Of a DNA stretch of 46,241 nt, positions 8,257-15,801 are shown piece after piece; position 1 is the first letter of the stretch; each line of letters starts with the position of its first letter. The notes under the pieces were generated by a model. That model was not told the origin of the DNA and searched no databases. It worked only from the letters and a program-made list of their open reading frames with translations. Position numbers and translations under genes: made by a program. Source of the DNA: Actinomycetota bacterium (lineage in GTDB: Bacteria > Actinomycetota > Thermoleophilia > Gaiellales > F1-60-MAGs149); NCBI GenBank assembly GCA_009885805.1, contig VFJZ01000089.1, forward strand, positions 1 through 46,241, given 5' to 3'.

Positions 8257-9954
8257 CTAGCGGCGCGACACCTTCAGGCTGTACTGGCCCGAGAAGTCGC
8301 CGTTCGTCGGCGTGAAGACGTCGACGTAGACGCGCGAGGTGTTGGTCTTCAGCTTCACGGTCAGCGTGTCGTCGGCCGCGCCGTTCTGCCGCGAGCAGCG
8401 GAGCAGGTACCTGCGACCCGCCGCCGGCGGATCGAAGAAGACCGTCGGCGCGTTCGACTTCCAGAGGCAGACGCCGAGGTCGCCGCCGGCGTGCTTGAGG
8501 CGGAGCGACAGCGTCCACCGCTTCTTCTTCGACTTCGGCACGTCGACGCGGTAGACGTCCGAGGGGTCCTCGGCGAAGTCGTGGAAGGCCGTGATCGTCC
8601 GCGACTTCTGCGTCGACTTCAGGATGGCGGCGTCGCGCGATCCGAAGCCGGCGCCGCCCTTGATCATGATGATGTCGTCGTTCGGCTCGTTGAGATCAAG
8701 CGGCGGGTCCGGCGCGATCGCCGGGTCGAGCGAGCGGGTGATGTCGACGATGCCGAAGCCGAACTTCGGGTCGTACGCGCCGACCTGTCCGGTGCCGGGG
8801 CGCGCCCCCGCCCGCAGCACGTCGCCGACCTGCAGCGCCGTCAGATTCGGGCGCGCCGACCAGATCCAGGCGGCCGCGGCGGAGGTCAGCGGGGTCGAGA
8901 AGCTCGTACCGGCGACCTTGCACCAGCCCGGCGTTCCCGGCGGCGGGAAGGTCGGAAAGGGCGAGCAGACGTCACCCGTGAAGTCGAATCCGCCGGGGAC
9001 GGCGGCGTACACGTCGAGGCCTGGCGCCGCGACGTCGTTCCAGTTGTTGAAGTTGGAGAACACGGCCCACGTGCCGTCGGGATTGGTGGCGCCGACGCTG
9101 ACGACGTGCTCGTATCCGGCCGGGAAGTTGAGCGGATTGCCCTCGGCGGCCTCGTTGCCCGCAGCGGCGACGACGAGGATGCCGGCGTGGACGGCGCGCG
9201 CCACGGCGAGGTACTCGGCCGCCGACCCTCCCGGGGAGCCAAGCGACATGCTGACGATGTCGTAGTCGTTCGCGACGGCCCAGTCGATTCCGGCGATCAC
9301 CTTTGCGCTGTCGACACAGCCGCCCGTGCCGCACTCGGCGGGAATCGGGAAGAAGCTCGCGTCGAACGAGGCGATCGTCGCGTCCGGGAAGAGACCCTCG
9401 CCACCGGTGCCGTCGACGGCGGCGCCGATCGTCGAGAAGACGGCCGTACCGTGCCAGTCGCCTGTCCCCTCGAGGCCCGTCACTTCCTGCGTGTTCGCCG
9501 CGACCGTGGTGTCGGCTGCACGAAGCGCGATGTCCGGATGCGTCAGGTCGATGCCGGAGTCGATGACGAGGATCTTCCGGTTCGCGACCGGCGGGGGCGT
9601 GGCGGGCACCGCCATCTGCGTGAAGGCGTACTGGTCGACCCGCAGCGGATCGGCCTGGAGGGCACGAAGGGCGTTCGCCTCGACCGCCAGCAGTTGACCG
9701 GCGGCGCGGAGGGCGGCGACATCGGCTGCGCGGCGGACGCGCCAGACCGAACCGTCGGCGGTCAGGCGCGCCGCACCCGGCGTCGTGACGTCCGTGCCGG
9801 CCCGAACCGTGACGATGTAGCCGTAGGGCGCGTGGAACGGCATCGCCAACGTCGCGTGCGGGACGCGCACGTTCGATGCGGCCACGGCGACGGTGGCGAG
9901 ACTCAATGTGAAGGCGACTCCGAGAGCCGCAGCGATTCCTACTCGGCGAATCAT
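8257..9954 (-). CDS. Secreted subtilisin-family (S8) serine protease
   Basis: Extracellular serine protease of 565 residues. After a signal peptide (about 1-26) and a short pro-region come the catalytic Asp in ILVIDSGID (D132), His in GDWHGTAV (H168), the oxyanion-hole Asn in AAGNE (N267) and Ser in AGTSFSTP (S351). All are present, so it should be active. The C-terminal ~120 residues, after DPSDVYRVDV, resemble a pre-peptidase C-terminal beta domain that is often removed on maturation. The ATG at 9954 lies 6 nt after a TACAGT -10 on the minus strand, so the mRNA is probably leaderless. It is divergent from the Ig-like secreted gene. The inverted repeat at 8181-8254 follows its stop directly. 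Confidence 0.92.
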   Translation of the reverse strand: MIRRVGIAAALGVAFTLSLATVAVAASNVRVPHATLAMPFHAPYGYIVTVRAGTDVTTPGAARLTADGSVWRVRRAADVAALRAAGQLLAVEANALRALQADPLRVDQYAFTQMAVPATPPPVANRKILVIDSGIDLTHPDIALRAADTTVAANTQEVTGLEGTGDWHGTAVFSTIGAAVDGTGGEGLFPDATIASFDASFFPIPAECGTGGCVDSAKVIAGIDWAVANDYDIVSMSLGSPGGSAAEYLAVARAVHAGILVVAAAGNEAAEGNPLNFPAGYEHVVSVGATNPDGTWAVFSNFNNWNDVAAPGLDVYAAVPGGFDFTGDVCSPFPTFPPPGTPGWCKVAGTSFSTPLTSAAAAWIWSARPNLTALQVGDVLRAGARPGTGQVGAYDPKFGFGIVDITRSLDPAIAPDPPLDLNEPNDDIIMIKGGAGFGSRDAAILKSTQKSRTITAFHDFAEDPSDVYRVDVPKSKKKRWTLSLRLKHAGGDLGVCLWKSNAPTVFFDPPAAGRRYLLRCSRQNGAADDTLTVKLKTNTSRVYVDVFTPTNGDFSGQYSLKVSRR

Positions 9955-9960
9955 TCTCGA

Positions 9961-10021
9961 ACTGTAGGACAGGGATCAGGCGCACGTCGGACGCCATGCC
10001 GAGCGCCGACCTGCGTATAGT
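9961..10021. promoter_or_regulatory. Divergent promoter pair, both leaderless type
   Basis: Minus strand: TACAGT (forward 9961-9966), then 6 nt to the ATG of the S8 protease. Plus strand: TATAGT (10016-10021), then 7 nt to the ATG at 10029. This spacing puts each transcription start at or next to the first base of the start codon. No clear -35 hexamer is seen for either. Confidence 0.55.
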
Positions 10022-10028
10022 ACGAGAA

Positions 10029-10739
10029 ATGCGCCGCACCCTGATCGCCGTGCTCGCCGTGCTCGCCTCCACCGGCCCCGCCGGTGCGACGACGATCACG
10101 GTCGAACTCGAGGACACACGCGCGGTCACGCCGAAGGGCCAGACCGCCCAGGGCGTCAAGCTCTACACCGCCTACGCGGCCAACGCGGTCACGCTGACCG
10201 GGATCGTGCTGGCGGACAACGGCCAACCCGCCGCCGGCGTGACCGTGAACCTCTCGACGGTCGTCCACGCCGGCGACGCGCCGGTGCCGCTGTACGACGT
10301 CGTGACGGCCGCCGATGGCACCATCTCGCGTTCATTCGTGCCCGACAGTTCGATCACGATCCTCGCCGCCGTCACCGCGGTTCCCTCGATCCCGGGTGTC
10401 GCCGCCGCCGACGCGATCCCGATCGTTCTCGGCGTCGCCCCGAACATCGAGTTGACGACACCGCGGACGCAGCGTGGCCAGCCGTACCGCATCCGCGGCT
10501 TCATGGACATCCCGCAGCCGCGCACGGCCGGCCGCATCACCCTCCGCCGCCGGTCGCCGACGGGGACGCGCTACGTCACGATCGCCTCGCAGCGAACCGA
10601 CGCGGGCGGTCGCTTCAAGTTCGCCGTCACCCACCGGCGGTCGGGTCTGTACCGCTACCAGATCCTGTTCGTGCCGACCGACCCCGACCTCTGGATCCGG
10701 TCGCGGTTCGATCTCGGCGTGCGCTTCACGAAGCGCTGA
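10029..10739 (+). CDS. Secreted Ig-fold protein of unknown function
   Basis: A 236-residue exported protein with a signal peptide MRRTLIAVLAVLASTGPAGA. The rest is beta-rich. A segment around NAVTLTGIVLADNGQPAAGV resembles carboxypeptidase-regulatory or bacterial Ig-like domains, and a second such domain begins near the RGFMDIPQP segment. No catalytic motif is visible. I start at the ATG at 10029 because it fits the signal peptide and sits 7 nt after a TATAGT -10; an upstream ATG at 9996 would lie before that promoter. The 3' end overlaps the convergent serine hydrolase gene by 14 bp. Confidence 0.75.
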   Translation: MRRTLIAVLAVLASTGPAGATTITVELEDTRAVTPKGQTAQGVKLYTAYAANAVTLTGIVLADNGQPAAGVTVNLSTVVHAGDAPVPLYDVVTAADGTISRSFVPDSSITILAAVTAVPSIPGVAAADAIPIVLGVAPNIELTTPRTQRGQPYRIRGFMDIPQPRTAGRITLRRRSPTGTRYVTIASQRTDAGGRFKFAVTHRRSGLYRYQILFVPTDPDLWIRSRFDLGVRFTKR

Positions 10740-11757
10740 CGATCGCCGCGACGATCGCTGGCCACGCGCCGTCGGCGAGCATCCAGCCCGAGTAGGTGCC
10801 CCGGTTGCAGAGGAGCGCCGCCGCCATCTCTGCCGCCGGGTCGACGAAGCAGAGCGTCCCCGACGCCCCGAAGTGCGTCGCCGCCCGCGGCGACAGCGCC
10901 GCGCCGGTCCAGTGCCGCTCCTTCGTCGATCGCAACTCGAAGCCGATCGCCCAATCGGCCCGCGGCCAGGTCATGAACGACTCGACGCCACCGGCGAGCG
11001 CGCCGCCCTGGTTCGTCAGGAGCTCGGCGGCGACCGCGCCGGGCAGGAGCGGCGCCCCACCCCGCAGCACGGCGGCGAGGAACGTCGCGTAGTCCGACGC
11101 GGTCGACCAGCCACCGGACTGCGGCAGCGGCTGACGGCGGAACCAGGGATCGTTGAAGAGCGGCACGCCGACGCTGACCAGGCCGGCATCCCGCACCCAC
11201 GCACCGTCGGCAGCAACCGGCAGGCCGAGGGTCGTCCGCTCGAGGCCGAGCGGCCCGGCGACGGCGCGGACGATCAGGCGATCGATCGGCAGCCCGGCGG
11301 CGACCTCGAGCGCGGCGCCGGCAATCGCATAGGCCGGGTTGGAATAGAGCCGCCGCTCGGCCGGGCCGCACACCGGTGCGACGGCGGCGTACGAGAGGCG
11401 CAGCTCGGCCCACTCGGCGGGCGCGATCGTGGCGCCCTCGGGCAGTCCCGAGTAGTGGGCGAGCAGCATCCGCATGGTGATCCAGGGGGCGACCGTCGGT
11501 AGCAGGAGGGCGATCGGCTCGTCGAGGTCGAGCGTCCCGTCGGCGTGTGCAACGAGCGCCGCGGTTGCGACGAGCGGCTTCGTGAGGGAGGCGAGCGCGA
11601 AGCGGGTGTCCGCCGTCACGGGCACGGCGCGGTCGCGATCGGCGTGTCCCGCGAGGTGTTCGAAGCGCACCCCGGACGCGTCGGCAACGGCCAGTTGCGC
11701 GCCACCGACGACGCCGCGGGCAATCAGATCGTCGACGAGCGCGGCGGCCCGGATCAC
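10726..11757 (-). CDS. Beta-lactamase/class C-type serine hydrolase
   Basis: Serine hydrolase of the beta-lactamase/penicillin-binding fold, 343 residues. It has the SxxK motif SLTK (57-60), the second motif YSN in RLYSNPAYA, and a late HFGASG segment at the usual HxG/KTG position. There is no obvious signal peptide, so it may be a cytoplasmic esterase or peptidase rather than a beta-lactamase. The GTG at 11757 overlaps the stop of the aminotransferase gene as GTGA, which indicates translational coupling. Upstream in-frame codons lie inside that gene and read as low-complexity sequence, so I rejected the longer form. Confidence 0.82.
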   Translation of the reverse strand: MIRAAALVDDLIARGVVGGAQLAVADASGVRFEHLAGHADRDRAVPVTADTRFALASLTKPLVATAALVAHADGTLDLDEPIALLLPTVAPWITMRMLLAHYSGLPEGATIAPAEWAELRLSYAAVAPVCGPAERRLYSNPAYAIAGAALEVAAGLPIDRLIVRAVAGPLGLERTTLGLPVAADGAWVRDAGLVSVGVPLFNDPWFRRQPLPQSGGWSTASDYATFLAAVLRGGAPLLPGAVAAELLTNQGGALAGGVESFMTWPRADWAIGFELRSTKERHWTGAALSPRAATHFGASGTLCFVDPAAEMAAALLCNRGTYSGWMLADGAWPAIVAAIVSAS

Positions 11758-12815
11758 CCGACGGCGCGGCCGATCGCCGCGAACACCCGTGGCGCATCGG
11801 CCTCGCCGGGGACGCCAATGCGGACGCGAGCAGGGTCCCCGAAGGCGGTCGTGACGCGCACGATGATCCCCTCCGCCGCCATCCGCTCCGCGAAGCGCTC
11901 GGGGTCGGGCGGCCCGGCCGAGACGAAGTTGGCCGCCGACGTCCACGGGTCGGCGCCGCAGTCGCCGAGGCAGGACTCCAGCGCGGCGCGCACCGTCGCG
12001 TTCTCCGCCAGACGCTCGGCAACGATCGCGTGATCATCGAGCGAGGCGCGCGCTGCGACGTAGGACAGCGCCGACACCTCGAACGTCTCCTGCACCGAGC
12101 GGGCGACGCGCTGCAGCGCCGGCGCCAGGATCGCGTAGCCGATCCGGCAGCCGGCGAGACCCCACGCCTTGGAGAAGGTGCGCAGGACGATCACCTCGTG
12201 GCCGGCCCGGAACAGGTCGACGCCGGTCGTGCGGGTCGGCGCGTACTCGTGGTAGGCCTCGTCGATCAAAACCAACGCGTGCTGCGAGGCTTCGGCGACG
12301 AACGCCTCCAGTCCCTCGGTGACGACCCGTCCCGTCGGGTTGTTCGGCGTGGCGAGGACGACCACGCTCGCCGATCGCGCGGCCGCGAGCAGAGCGTCCA
12401 GGTCGTCCGTCCCGTCGCGCCGCGTCGGCACGGGCACCGGGTCGGCGCCGCATCTCCGCGCCGCCCAGCCGAACGTCGGGAAACCGGGCCAGGAGTAGGC
12501 GACCCGCGCGCCGGGCCCAGCGCAGATCCGGATCAGCAGGCCCTGGAGGGAGTTCGACCCGGCGCCGAACAGCAGCGCGTCGTCCGACACGGCGAGGCGC
12601 TCGGCGAGCGCGGCGCGCAGGCCGTGGCCGCCGTCGGCGTCGGGGTAGCGATTGAGCGACGGCAGCATCGCGGTGATGGCGGCGCGCGCCGACGGCGTCG
12701 GGCCGTAGGCGCCCTCGTTCAGGTCGAGCCGCAGGGCGCCGGCCGGGGGTGCGCCGATCGCGAACACCGGGGTGCCGCGCAGGTAGTCCGGAACGTGTCG
12801 CAGCACATCGCTCAC
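11754..12815 (-). CDS. HisC-like histidinol-phosphate/aromatic aminotransferase
   Basis: PLP-dependent class I/II aminotransferase of 353 residues. It has an early substrate-region segment LDLNEGAYGPTP, the PLP-contacting ATPNNPTG segment, DEAYHEY, and the Schiff-base Lys in TFSKAWGLAG (K216). It resembles HisC, which makes histidinol phosphate and often accepts aromatic acids. No his operon is nearby, so the substrate is uncertain. The GTG start at 12815 lies 8 nt after a TAGCGT -10 (forward 12824-12829), so the mRNA is probably leaderless. The stop is shared as GTGA with the serine hydrolase gene, and the two form an operon. Confidence 0.85.
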   Translation of the reverse strand: MSDVLRHVPDYLRGTPVFAIGAPPAGALRLDLNEGAYGPTPSARAAITAMLPSLNRYPDADGGHGLRAALAERLAVSDDALLFGAGSNSLQGLLIRICAGPGARVAYSWPGFPTFGWAARRCGADPVPVPTRRDGTDDLDALLAAARSASVVVLATPNNPTGRVVTEGLEAFVAEASQHALVLIDEAYHEYAPTRTTGVDLFRAGHEVIVLRTFSKAWGLAGCRIGYAILAPALQRVARSVQETFEVSALSYVAARASLDDHAIVAERLAENATVRAALESCLGDCGADPWTSAANFVSAGPPDPERFAERMAAEGIIVRVTTAFGDPARVRIGVPGEADAPRVFAAIGRAVG

Positions 12816-12823
12816 GGCGCTCG

Positions 12824-12829
12824 ACGCTA
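12824..12829 (-). promoter_or_regulatory. Predicted -10 of the aminotransferase/hydrolase operon
   Basis: TAGCGT on the minus strand, 8 nt before the GTG at 12815. The upstream promoter region falls in the palindrome at 12835-12873, so the element may influence this promoter. Confidence 0.4.
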
Positions 12830-12834
12830 GCAGA

Positions 12835-12873
12835 CGGGTGAAAGAGAGGGATCTGATCCCTTTCTTTCACCCG
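12835..12873. repeat. Dispersed palindrome, GTGAAAGA family, copy 1
   Basis: A 39-bp palindrome centred on T12854. The arms CGGGTGAAAGA(G/A)AGGGATC differ at one of 19 positions. It directly abuts the stop codon of the RpiR-type gene (stop at 12874-12876) and lies upstream of the hisC-like promoter. Related copies are at 26617-26649 and 45136-45172. Confidence 0.85.
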
Positions 12874-13695
12874 TCAGTAGGTACCGAACCGGCCCCAGAC
12901 GCGCTCGGCATCGACGCGGCGCCGCTCGGCCCGCGTCGGGTTGCGCGCGACGAGCGCGCCGGCGAGGACCTCGAGGAGGAACACGCCGGGCACGGTCGTC
13001 GGAAACGGCCCGGGCGTCTCGTCGGCCGAGATCAGGACCTCGGTGGCCCGGGCCGCGGCCGGCGCCGCGGCGGAGTCGGTCAGCAGCACGACCGGCGCGC
13101 CAGCGTCGGCGAAGTACTCCACGACCTCGGTCGTCAGCTTCGCGTAGCGCCGGAACGTGATCGCGAGCAGGCGATCCTCCGGCCCGATGTCGAGCAGGTG
13201 ATCGGCGAGCGCGCTCTCGCCCGCCTCGACGCGGACGACGTTCGGGACGATCGGATTGAGCAGGAAGTAGGCATACTCGGCGACTGCGGCCGACGCGCGC
13301 TGGCCGAAGACGTGCAGCCAGCCCTCGCCGGAGTCGAGGATGGCGGCCGCACGCGCGATCGCCTCCTCCCCGGTCCCGGTCAGCGATCGCTCCAGGTTGG
13401 CAACGACGGCCCTCAGCCACCCCTGCGGCCCCGAATCGGCCGCCGCTTCGGTGTCGCGCAGACGCCGCCGCAACCCCGCGACGGCGATCTGCTGCAGGCC
13501 GCTGAAGCCGCCGACGCCGAGACGGGCGCCGAAGCGGACGACGGCTGCCTTCGACACGCCGATCGCCGTCGCCACCTCGTCGGCCGACGCGAACGCGACC
13601 GCCTCGGTATCGATCAGGACGTAGTCCGCGATCCTGCGGTCGTTGGGTGAGAAGTCGTCGCTGTGACGCGCGATCAGCTCGCTGAGCTCGCCCAT
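12874..13695 (-). CDS. MurR/RpiR-family transcriptional regulator (HTH + SIS)
   Basis: A 273-residue regulator. The N-terminal HTH covers about 1-80 (SPNDRRIADYVL ... ATAIGVSKAAVVRF is the RpiR-type helix pair). The C-terminal SIS sugar-phosphate-binding domain covers about 105-245, with RLLAITFRRYAKLT at the position of the SIS loop. Such proteins usually sense phosphosugars and control sugar or amino-sugar uptake. No sugar operon is next to it, so the target is unknown. The ATG at 13695 lies 7 nt after TACATT (forward 13703-13708), so the mRNA is probably leaderless. Confidence 0.88.
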   Translation of the reverse strand: MGELSELIARHSDDFSPNDRRIADYVLIDTEAVAFASADEVATAIGVSKAAVVRFGARLGVGGFSGLQQIAVAGLRRRLRDTEAAADSGPQGWLRAVVANLERSLTGTGEEAIARAAAILDSGEGWLHVFGQRASAAVAEYAYFLLNPIVPNVVRVEAGESALADHLLDIGPEDRLLAITFRRYAKLTTEVVEYFADAGAPVVLLTDSAAAPAAARATEVLISADETPGPFPTTVPGVFLLEVLAGALVARNPTRAERRRVDAERVWGRFGTY

Positions 13696-13702
13696 GGCTG
13701 CG

Positions 13703-13708
13703 AATGTA
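13703..13708 (-). promoter_or_regulatory. Predicted -10 of the RpiR-type regulator gene
   Basis: TACATT on the minus strand with 7 nt to the ATG at 13695, a leaderless arrangement. No -35 is clear. Confidence 0.45.
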
Positions 13709-13766
13709 GCTCAAGCGGTCGCCGACAGCGGCCGAGAGATCTGAGGCGATCTCGTCTCAGCTTCCG

Positions 13767-14006
13767 ATCCGCGGTACACCGCCGCCGCCACCGCCTCCAG
13801 CGCCGAGGCCGCGCCGCCGGCTGCCGGCACCGCCGCGTCTGAGTCTCGGCTGGATCGCCCTGCTCGCTACCGCTGCGCTGGTCGGGCTGGTGGCATACGG
13901 CTGGTCGGTCGTGCCGCACGGGCGGGCGGGCACGCTGCGCGCCCCGGTCGCGCGGACGCTGCAGGGCGCTTGCGTCAGCGAGCCGGCGCTCTGCCTGCGA
14001 CCCTGA
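13767..14006 (+). CDS. Possible small Pro-rich single-pass membrane protein, no standard start codon
   Basis: In the 327-bp gap between the RpiR-type gene and trpS, one frame is open from 13710 to the TGA at 14004-14006. It reads like a protein: a Pro/Arg-rich N-terminus, one hydrophobic helix (GWIALLATAALVGLVAYGW) and a short tail ending with two Cys. Codon use is like the neighbours. However, the frame has no ATG, GTG or TTG before the helix; a stop lies at 13707-13709. Either it uses a rare start (ATC at 13767 or a CTG), or the 5' end is damaged, or it is not translated. The end is 16 bp before trpS. Confidence 0.3.
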   Translation: MRGTPPPPPPPAPRPRRRLPAPPRLSLGWIALLATAALVGLVAYGWSVVPHGRAGTLRAPVARTLQGACVSEPALCLRP

Positions 14007-14009
14007 CGG

Positions 14010-14015
14010 TACGAT
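14010..14015 (+). promoter_or_regulatory. Predicted -10 of trpS
   Basis: TACGAT followed by 7 nt and the ATG at 14023, so trpS is probably leaderless, with no room for a tryptophan leader. Confidence 0.45.
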
Positions 14016-14022
14016 CGGCGCC

Positions 14023-15015
14023 ATGGCGCGCGTGTTCTCCGGCATCCAGCCGACGGGTCAGCCACACCTGGGCAACCTGCTCGGGGCGATCCGTCACTGG
14101 GTCACCGACCAGGACGAGCACGACTGCCTCTACTGCATCGTCGACCTGCACTCGCTGACGGTGCCGTACGAGGTCGCGGAGCTGCGGGACGCCACGCTCG
14201 AGCTCGCGACGGCCCTGCTCGCGTCGGGCATCGACCCGGACCGTGCGATCCTCTTCGTCCAGTCGCAGGTGCGCGAGCACTCCGAGCTCGCCTGGATCCT
14301 GAACTGCGTCGCGACGATGGGTGAGCTCGGCCGGATGACGCAGTTCAAGTCGAAGTCGTCGGGTCGCGATTCGATCAGCGTGGGCCTGTTCGACTACCCG
14401 GTCCTGCAGGCCGCCGACGTCCTGCTGTACCAGGGCGAGCGCGTCCCGGTCGGCGACGACCAGCGGCAGCACCTCGAGCTGATGCGTGACCTCGCGCTGC
14501 GCTTCAACACCCGCTACGGCGAGACCTTCGCCGTACCTGAAGCGTCGATCCCGAAAGCGGGCGCGAGGATCATGGACCTCCAGCAGACGGACGCGAAGAT
14601 GTCGAAGACGGGCGGCACCGAGCTGGGGACGATCTGGCTCCTCGACCCGCCGGGCCGCCTGAAGAAGAAGATCATGTCGGCGGTCACCGACTCCGGCTCC
14701 GACGTGAGGGCGGCACCCGACAAACCCGGTGTGACGGCGCTCCTCGAGATTCACTCGATCGTCACGGCGACACCGCTGCCGGTGCTCGAGGATCGCTACG
14801 CCGGTGCTGGGTACGGCACCTTCAAGCGCGACGTCCTCGACGCCCTCGTCGCGTACCTGGAGCCGATCCAGGCGCGCTACGCCGAACTCGCAGCCGATCC
14901 GGCCGAGGTGGGTCGGGCGCTGGGGCGAGGAGCGGATCGGGCCCGGTCGCTCGCCGTCCCGACCATGGAGCGGGTACGCGATGTCATCGGTCTGCTCCCC
15001 GCCCCGGCCGCGTAG
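14023..15015 (+). CDS. trpS: Tryptophanyl-tRNA synthetase
   Basis: Cytoplasmic class Ic synthetase that charges tRNA-Trp, 330 residues, the normal bacterial length. The ATP-binding HIGH-type motif is PTGQPHLGN (10-18) and the KMSKS loop is KMSKT (192-196). DYPVLQAADVLLY and VPVGDDQRQHLEL are the typical Trp-pocket and dimer segments. It starts at the ATG at 14023, 7 nt after a TACGAT -10. The 3' end overlaps the convergent SDR gene by 32 bp. Confidence 0.97.
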   Translation: MARVFSGIQPTGQPHLGNLLGAIRHWVTDQDEHDCLYCIVDLHSLTVPYEVAELRDATLELATALLASGIDPDRAILFVQSQVREHSELAWILNCVATMGELGRMTQFKSKSSGRDSISVGLFDYPVLQAADVLLYQGERVPVGDDQRQHLELMRDLALRFNTRYGETFAVPEASIPKAGARIMDLQQTDAKMSKTGGTELGTIWLLDPPGRLKKKIMSAVTDSGSDVRAAPDKPGVTALLEIHSIVTATPLPVLEDRYAGAGYGTFKRDVLDALVAYLEPIQARYAELAADPAEVGRALGRGADRARSLAVPTMERVRDVIGLLPAPAA

Positions 15016-15760
15016 CGGCGAGCCGAGCCACCGTGCCGGGCGCGAGCGCCTGCAGGACGCCGGCGAGACGCCAGAAGGGCGGGACGAAGATCTCGCGGCG
15101 ATCACGCACGATCGCCCGTTCGATCGCGGCGGCGCAGTCATCGGCGGTCACGGTTGCGTGGCGCCAGAGCCGGTGGCGGACGAGCGCCGTCTGCGGAAAC
15201 CCGGGTGTCGGCACCGGGCCGGGATTCACCGTCAGGACGCGAACGCCGTCGCGCGGTGCCGCGACCGCGAGCGCCCGTGACCAGGCGACCGCCGCATGCT
15301 TCGAGGCGGCGTACGGCGCCGAACTCGCAAGGGCGACGGTGCCCGCGACGCTGCAGACGTTCACGACGCGTCCGTGCGCCGTGACCAGCGACGGCCACAG
15401 CAGCCGTGTCAGCCCGACCATGCCGTGGTAGTTGACGTCCATCACGCGGCGGGCCCGTTCGGGCGTGACGTCGAGCGCGCCCGCGCCGCCAGGCATGCCC
15501 GCATTGCAGACGAGGAGGCCGATCCGACCGTCGCTGCGGGCCGTGAGCGTCGCTGCGAGTGCGGCGAGTTCGGCCGGGTCGCCGACATCGCACGGGTGGG
15601 TCGTCGTCGTGGCGGGGAGTTCGGCAGCAGCCGCCTCCAGACGACCGGCGTCGCGGGCGACGAGGGCGAGCGTCCAGCCGCTGACCGCGAGACGACGCGC
15701 GAGCGCCAGACCGATGCCCGACGAGCCGCCCGTGATGACCGCGAGCGGCCCGACCTCCAT
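14984..15760 (-). CDS. Short-chain dehydrogenase/reductase (SDR)
   Basis: NAD(P)-dependent classical SDR of 258 residues. The cofactor motif is TGGSSGIG (10-17), followed by NAG (86-88) and the catalytic Ser137, Tyr150 and Lys154 (YAASK). An Arg after the second strand (VARD) suggests NADPH preference. The C-terminal third is somewhat hydrophobic, as in SDRs acting on lipid-like substrates, but the substrate is unknown. The ATG at 15760 lies 6 nt after TACGCT on the minus strand. The longer reading frame upstream overlaps the divergent gene and is Arg-rich noise. Confidence 0.88.
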   Translation of the reverse strand: MEVGPLAVITGGSSGIGLALARRLAVSGWTLALVARDAGRLEAAAAELPATTTTHPCDVGDPAELAALAATLTARSDGRIGLLVCNAGMPGGAGALDVTPERARRVMDVNYHGMVGLTRLLWPSLVTAHGRVVNVCSVAGTVALASSAPYAASKHAAVAWSRALAVAAPRDGVRVLTVNPGPVPTPGFPQTALVRHRLWRHATVTADDCAAAIERAIVRDRREIFVPPFWRLAGVLQALAPGTVARLAATRPGRGADR

Positions 15761-15766
15761 CCGGGC

Positions 15767-15795
15767 AGCGTATCGGCCGGGACGTCGCGTACCGT
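15767..15795. promoter_or_regulatory. Divergent leaderless promoters of the SDR and AI-2E-family genes
   Basis: Minus strand: TACGCT (forward 15767-15772), 6 nt before the SDR ATG. Plus strand: TACCGT (15790-15795), 6 nt before the GTG at 15802. The two start codons are only 41 bp apart. Confidence 0.5.
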
Positions 15796-15801
15796 TCCCG
15801 T

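Noticed and set aside
12838-13650. Plus-strand frame beginning VKERDLIPFFHPS and similar frames at 12034-12870 (minus) and 45089-45170 (minus)
   Set aside because: The shared beginnings are translations of the palindromic element, and the rest is antisense or out-of-frame to real genes.
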